From the NCBI GenBank assembly GCA_946497145.1, contig CAMMJA010000008.1:1-35778 (forward strand): a DNA stretch of 35,778 nt, in the 5' to 3' direction. The notes beneath the pieces were generated by a model, which made no database searches, was not told where the DNA came from, and saw only the letters and a program-made list of their open reading frames with translations. Source of the DNA: an uncultured Mycoplasmatota bacterium (GTDB lineage: Bacteria; Bacillota_I; Bacilli_A; RF39; UBA660). Shown here piece by piece: positions 34,086 through 35,778 of this stretch. A program made the translations under genes and the position numbers. Every line of letters begins with the position of its first letter. Position 1 is the first letter of the stretch.

Positions 34086-34938
34086 GTGTTTCTCCTTCTT
34101 GGATGTAAGCATTTTGTATTCCTAGTGAAATGGCATAATCAATCAAAGCATCATATTCTTCTTGTGTTACTGTTTGGTTAAGTTCAGCAACTTCAGATAC
34201 CTGTTTCATCGGCGTATATTGATTCATGATGCTGATCCAAATTTGGTCATGATACGTTTCATATAAATATTTTATAATTTTTTTCGCATCATTTAATTGA
34301 TGGGGCAATAATAAATGACGTACGATGACACCTTTTTGTAACATTCCATTTTCGTCAAATTTACAAGGGCCGACTTGCTTTACCATTTCATCCAATGCTT
34401 CTTTGGCAAACTGAAAATAATGTGGTGCTTTGGAATAGCGCATTGCTAGTTTGTCGTCGTAGTACTTCATGTCAGGCAAGTAAATATCGATGAGTCCTTT
34501 TAAAGATTGAATGACTTCTTTTGTTTCATAGCCACTGCTGTTGTAGACGATTGGAATATGTAAACCATTTTGCTTAGATAAGATAAGTGCTTCTTTGATT
34601 TGTGGTACATAGTGTGTGGGAGTGACGAGATTGATGTTGTGTGCTCCTTGCTCTTGTAACGATAAAAAGATGTTACTTAGTTTTATAGTAGAAACTTCTT
34701 TTCCAAATTCTTGGGTACTGATGGAATAATTTTGACAGAAGATGCATTTTAAGGTGCAATGGGAAAAGAAGACAGTTCCACTACCGGATTCACCAGACAA
34801 ACATGGCTCTTCCCACTGATGTAGGGCAGCACGTGCTACTTTTACTTGACTAGAAGCATTACAAAAGCCGTGTTGTCCCATATTACGATTGATATGGCAG
34901 TTTCTAGGACAAAGGGTACAACAATCTAATTCGTTCAT
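34039..34938 (-). CDS. Radical SAM protein, PflX-like (glycyl-radical-enzyme activase relative)
   Basis: The 299-residue product opens with a cysteine motif (CCTLCPRNCHINR, Cys6-Cys14) followed by HGFC. The radical SAM motif C-x3-C-x2-C lies at 61-68 (Cys61, Cys65, Cys68) in SHCTLKCIFCQN, which should bind a 4Fe-4S cluster and SAM. Later stretches such as INLVTPTHYVPQI, VYNSSGYE and IDIYLPDMKY fit the PflX group, relatives of pyruvate formate-lyase activating enzymes whose substrate is unknown. The start at 34938 has AAGGA upstream. A longer start at 34977 would include promoter sequence. No glycyl radical enzyme gene is nearby. Confidence 0.87.
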   Translation of the reverse strand: MNELDCCTLCPRNCHINRNMGQHGFCNASSQVKVARAALHQWEEPCLSGESGSGTVFFSHCTLKCIFCQNYSISTQEFGKEVSTIKLSNIFLSLQEQGAHNINLVTPTHYVPQIKEALILSKQNGLHIPIVYNSSGYETKEVIQSLKGLIDIYLPDMKYYDDKLAMRYSKAPHYFQFAKEALDEMVKQVGPCKFDENGMLQKGVIVRHLLLPHQLNDAKKIIKYLYETYHDQIWISIMNQYTPMKQVSEVAELNQTVTQEEYDALIDYAISLGIQNAYIQEGETQKVSFIPSFDLEGIS

Positions 34939-34960
34939 AAAGATCCTTCTTTCTTGGTTT

Positions 34961-34988
34961 ATTATAGCATAGATCAATCTATTTGAAA
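34961..34988 (-). promoter_or_regulatory. Promoter of the radical SAM gene
   Basis: On the minus strand TTTCAA (34983-34988), a 16-base spacer and -10 TATAAT (34961-34966) preceded by TGC, an extended -10. Confidence 0.62.
34969..34982. promoter_or_regulatory. Palindrome in the spacer of the radical SAM promoter (possible operator)
   Basis: ATAGAT-CA-ATCTAT is a perfect inverted repeat lying wholly between the -35 and -10, where a bound repressor would block polymerase. No regulator can be named. Confidence 0.35.
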
Positions 34989-34998
34989 TAAAAAACTA

Positions 34999-35027
34999 TT
35001 GACAAACAGTGAATAAGCGCATATAAT
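34999..35027 (+). promoter_or_regulatory. Consensus promoter of the infC operon
   Basis: Perfect TTGACA (34999-35004), 17-base spacer and perfect TATAAT (35022-35027). It fires into the long regulatory leader of infC. Confidence 0.92.
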
Positions 35028-35036
35028 TATGCATAG

Positions 35037-35153
35037 AAATGAAAAGGAAAGCGATGTATCCACATCCACCCGATTGCGAATAGCTTTGGGTTTAAAGCCA
35101 GTAATAGAATCTAATATGGTTTTTAAGTGGATACTTTGCGTATTCACTTTTTA
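35037..35153 (+). ncRNA. infC-rpmI-rplT leader, L20-type attenuator
   Basis: The leader contains a terminator (AGTGGATAC 35126-35134 with GTATTCACT 35140-35148, then T6). An upstream segment GTATCCAC (35056-35063) is the exact complement of GTGGATAC (35127-35134), so pairing the two would destroy the terminator. Between them a GCTTT-GGGTTT-AAAGC hairpin (about 35082-35097) resembles the conserved L20-binding fold. In Bacillus, excess ribosomal protein L20 shuts the infC-rpmI-rplT operon through such a leader. The same control is inferred here. Confidence 0.82.
35126..35153 (+). terminator. Attenuator terminator in the infC leader
   Basis: Nine-pair stem with one G-T pair, loop TTTGC and a T-run, about 20 bases before the infC start region. 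Confidence 0.85.
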
Positions 35154-35173
35154 TATTTAATGGAGGTGTAAGT

Positions 35174-35704
35174 ATCGCGAATCAGAGGAATAATATGGCG
35201 ATAAATGAACAAATACGTGCCAAAGAAGTATTAGTCATTGGACCTAATGGAGAACAAGTAGGAGTAAAAAAGACAGAGGATGCACTAACTTTAGCGAGTT
35301 ATGCGGGACTTGATTTGGTTTTGATCAATCCAAACGGAACCCCACCGGTATGTAAGGTGATGGACTATAACAAATATCGTTATGAAAAGATCAAAAAAGA
35401 AAAAGAGGCCTTAAAAAGACAACGTGCCAACATGGCTGAACTAAAAGAATATCGTCTTTCTCCAACCATCGATGTTGGTGATTTTGAAACCAAATTACGA
35501 AACGTAATCAAGTATTTACAAAAAGGTGACAAAATCAAATTGTCGATTCGTTTTAAAGGTCGTCAAATGGCTCATACGGAATTAGGACGCGATGTTTTGA
35601 TTCGTTTTTCTGACCGATTGACAGAGTATGCCGAAATTGAACAACATCCAAAATTGGATGGAAGGACAATGACGATGTTGTTAACACCGAAAAAAGAAAA
35701 GTAA
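35174..35704 (+). CDS. infC: Translation initiation factor IF-3
   Basis: IF-3 binds the 30S subunit and checks start-codon pairing. From ATG 35195 the product is 169 residues: NEQIRAKEVLVIGPNGEQVG opens the N-terminal domain, KVMDYNKYRYE the linker, and KLSIRFKGRQMAHTELG the C-terminal domain. An in-frame ATC at 35174 has GGAGG (35162-35166) seven bases upstream and would give ANQRNNM-AINEQIR. Rare AUU/AUC starts are characteristic of infC and allow IF-3 to limit its own synthesis, so ATC is taken as the start. ATG 35195 also has AGAGGA upstream and remains possible. rpmI follows directly. Confidence 0.92.
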   Translation: MANQRNNMAINEQIRAKEVLVIGPNGEQVGVKKTEDALTLASYAGLDLVLINPNGTPPVCKVMDYNKYRYEKIKKEKEALKRQRANMAELKEYRLSPTIDVGDFETKLRNVIKYLQKGDKIKLSIRFKGRQMAHTELGRDVLIRFSDRLTEYAEIEQHPKLDGRTMTMLLTPKKEK

Positions 35705-35718
35705 TAGGAGGAATAAAA

Positions 35719-35778
35719 ATGCCAAAATTAAAAACACATAAAGGTACGAAAAAAGTACTAAAAGTAAGAAAAGGTGGT
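35719..35778 (+). CDS. rpmI: Ribosomal protein L35, first 20 codons (truncated by the window edge)
   Basis: ATG 35719 follows AGGAGG. The sequence MPKLKTHKGTKKVLKVRKGG is the typical basic N-terminus of L35. Its position after infC is the universal infC-rpmI-rplT order, so rplT is expected just beyond the window. Confidence 0.93.
   Translation, partial: MPKLKTHKGTKKVLKVRKGG

Overview
This window looks like chromosomal DNA from a low-GC (roughly one third G+C), endospore-forming Firmicute of the Bacilli or a neighbouring, possibly uncultured lineage. The evidence is a gerA-gerC-gerB germinant-receptor operon, a YqfQ/VrrA-like protein, a DnaB-type (DnaB/DnaD superfamily) replication-initiation protein, a Bacillus-style leader upstream of infC, extended -10 promoters, and tRNA genes with encoded CCA. 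TGA is used as a normal stop, so this is not a Mycoplasma-type code. No species can be named from the sequence alone.

Layout. 1-3.4 kb: the last codons of a gene that is probably ruvB, an unknown gene, queA, an unknown minus-strand gene and tgt. 3.4-8.9 kb: yqfQ-like gene, pilC- and pilD-type genes, dnaB, an anchored exported protein and an HD-domain protein. 8.9-13.3 kb: membrane and lipoprotein genes, an ADP-ribosylglycohydrolase, an SDR oxidoreductase and a DedA protein, interleaved with tRNA-Arg(CCT), tRNA-Arg(CCG) and tRNA-Thr(GGT). 13.3-14.5 kb: an AT-rich accessory patch with a YHYH/beta-sandwich surface protein. 14.5-18.6 kb: an ABC exporter pair, then a convergent pair made of a sortase-type surface protein and a class B sortase. 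18.7-21.1 kb: a membrane-anchored XRE regulator, a pentapeptide-repeat protein and two unknown membrane proteins. 21.1-22.7 kb: a phage-type lysis cassette (small membrane protein, holin-like protein, M23-SH3 endolysin). 22.7-26.3 kb: the ger operon. 26.4-28.7 kb: rlmD-type methyltransferase followed by a degraded or accessory stretch that holds a zinc-ribbon gene with a possible -1 frameshift. 28.7-35 kb: lipoprotein cyclophilin, DUF1294-DUF1287 fusion, deoxyinosine glycosylase and mutY, ZIP transporter, queH, an unknown gene and a PflX-like radical SAM gene. 35.0 kb to the end: infC leader, infC and the start of rpmI.

How genes connect. queA, tgt and queH cover three steps of queuosine tRNA modification. 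The deoxyinosine glycosylase and MutY genes are translationally coupled base-excision repair enzymes. The sortase and the NPETSD-tailed protein look like enzyme and substrate. The infC leader can form a terminator or a competing antiterminator helix, as expected for L20-controlled infC-rpmI-rplT operons.

Most of the window is ordinary chromosome. The spots most worth a second look are the slippery A_AAA_AAG junction at 28278-28284, the sortase/substrate pair, the lysis cassette next to the ger operon, the DUF1294-DUF1287 fusion, and the infC leader with a possible AUC start.
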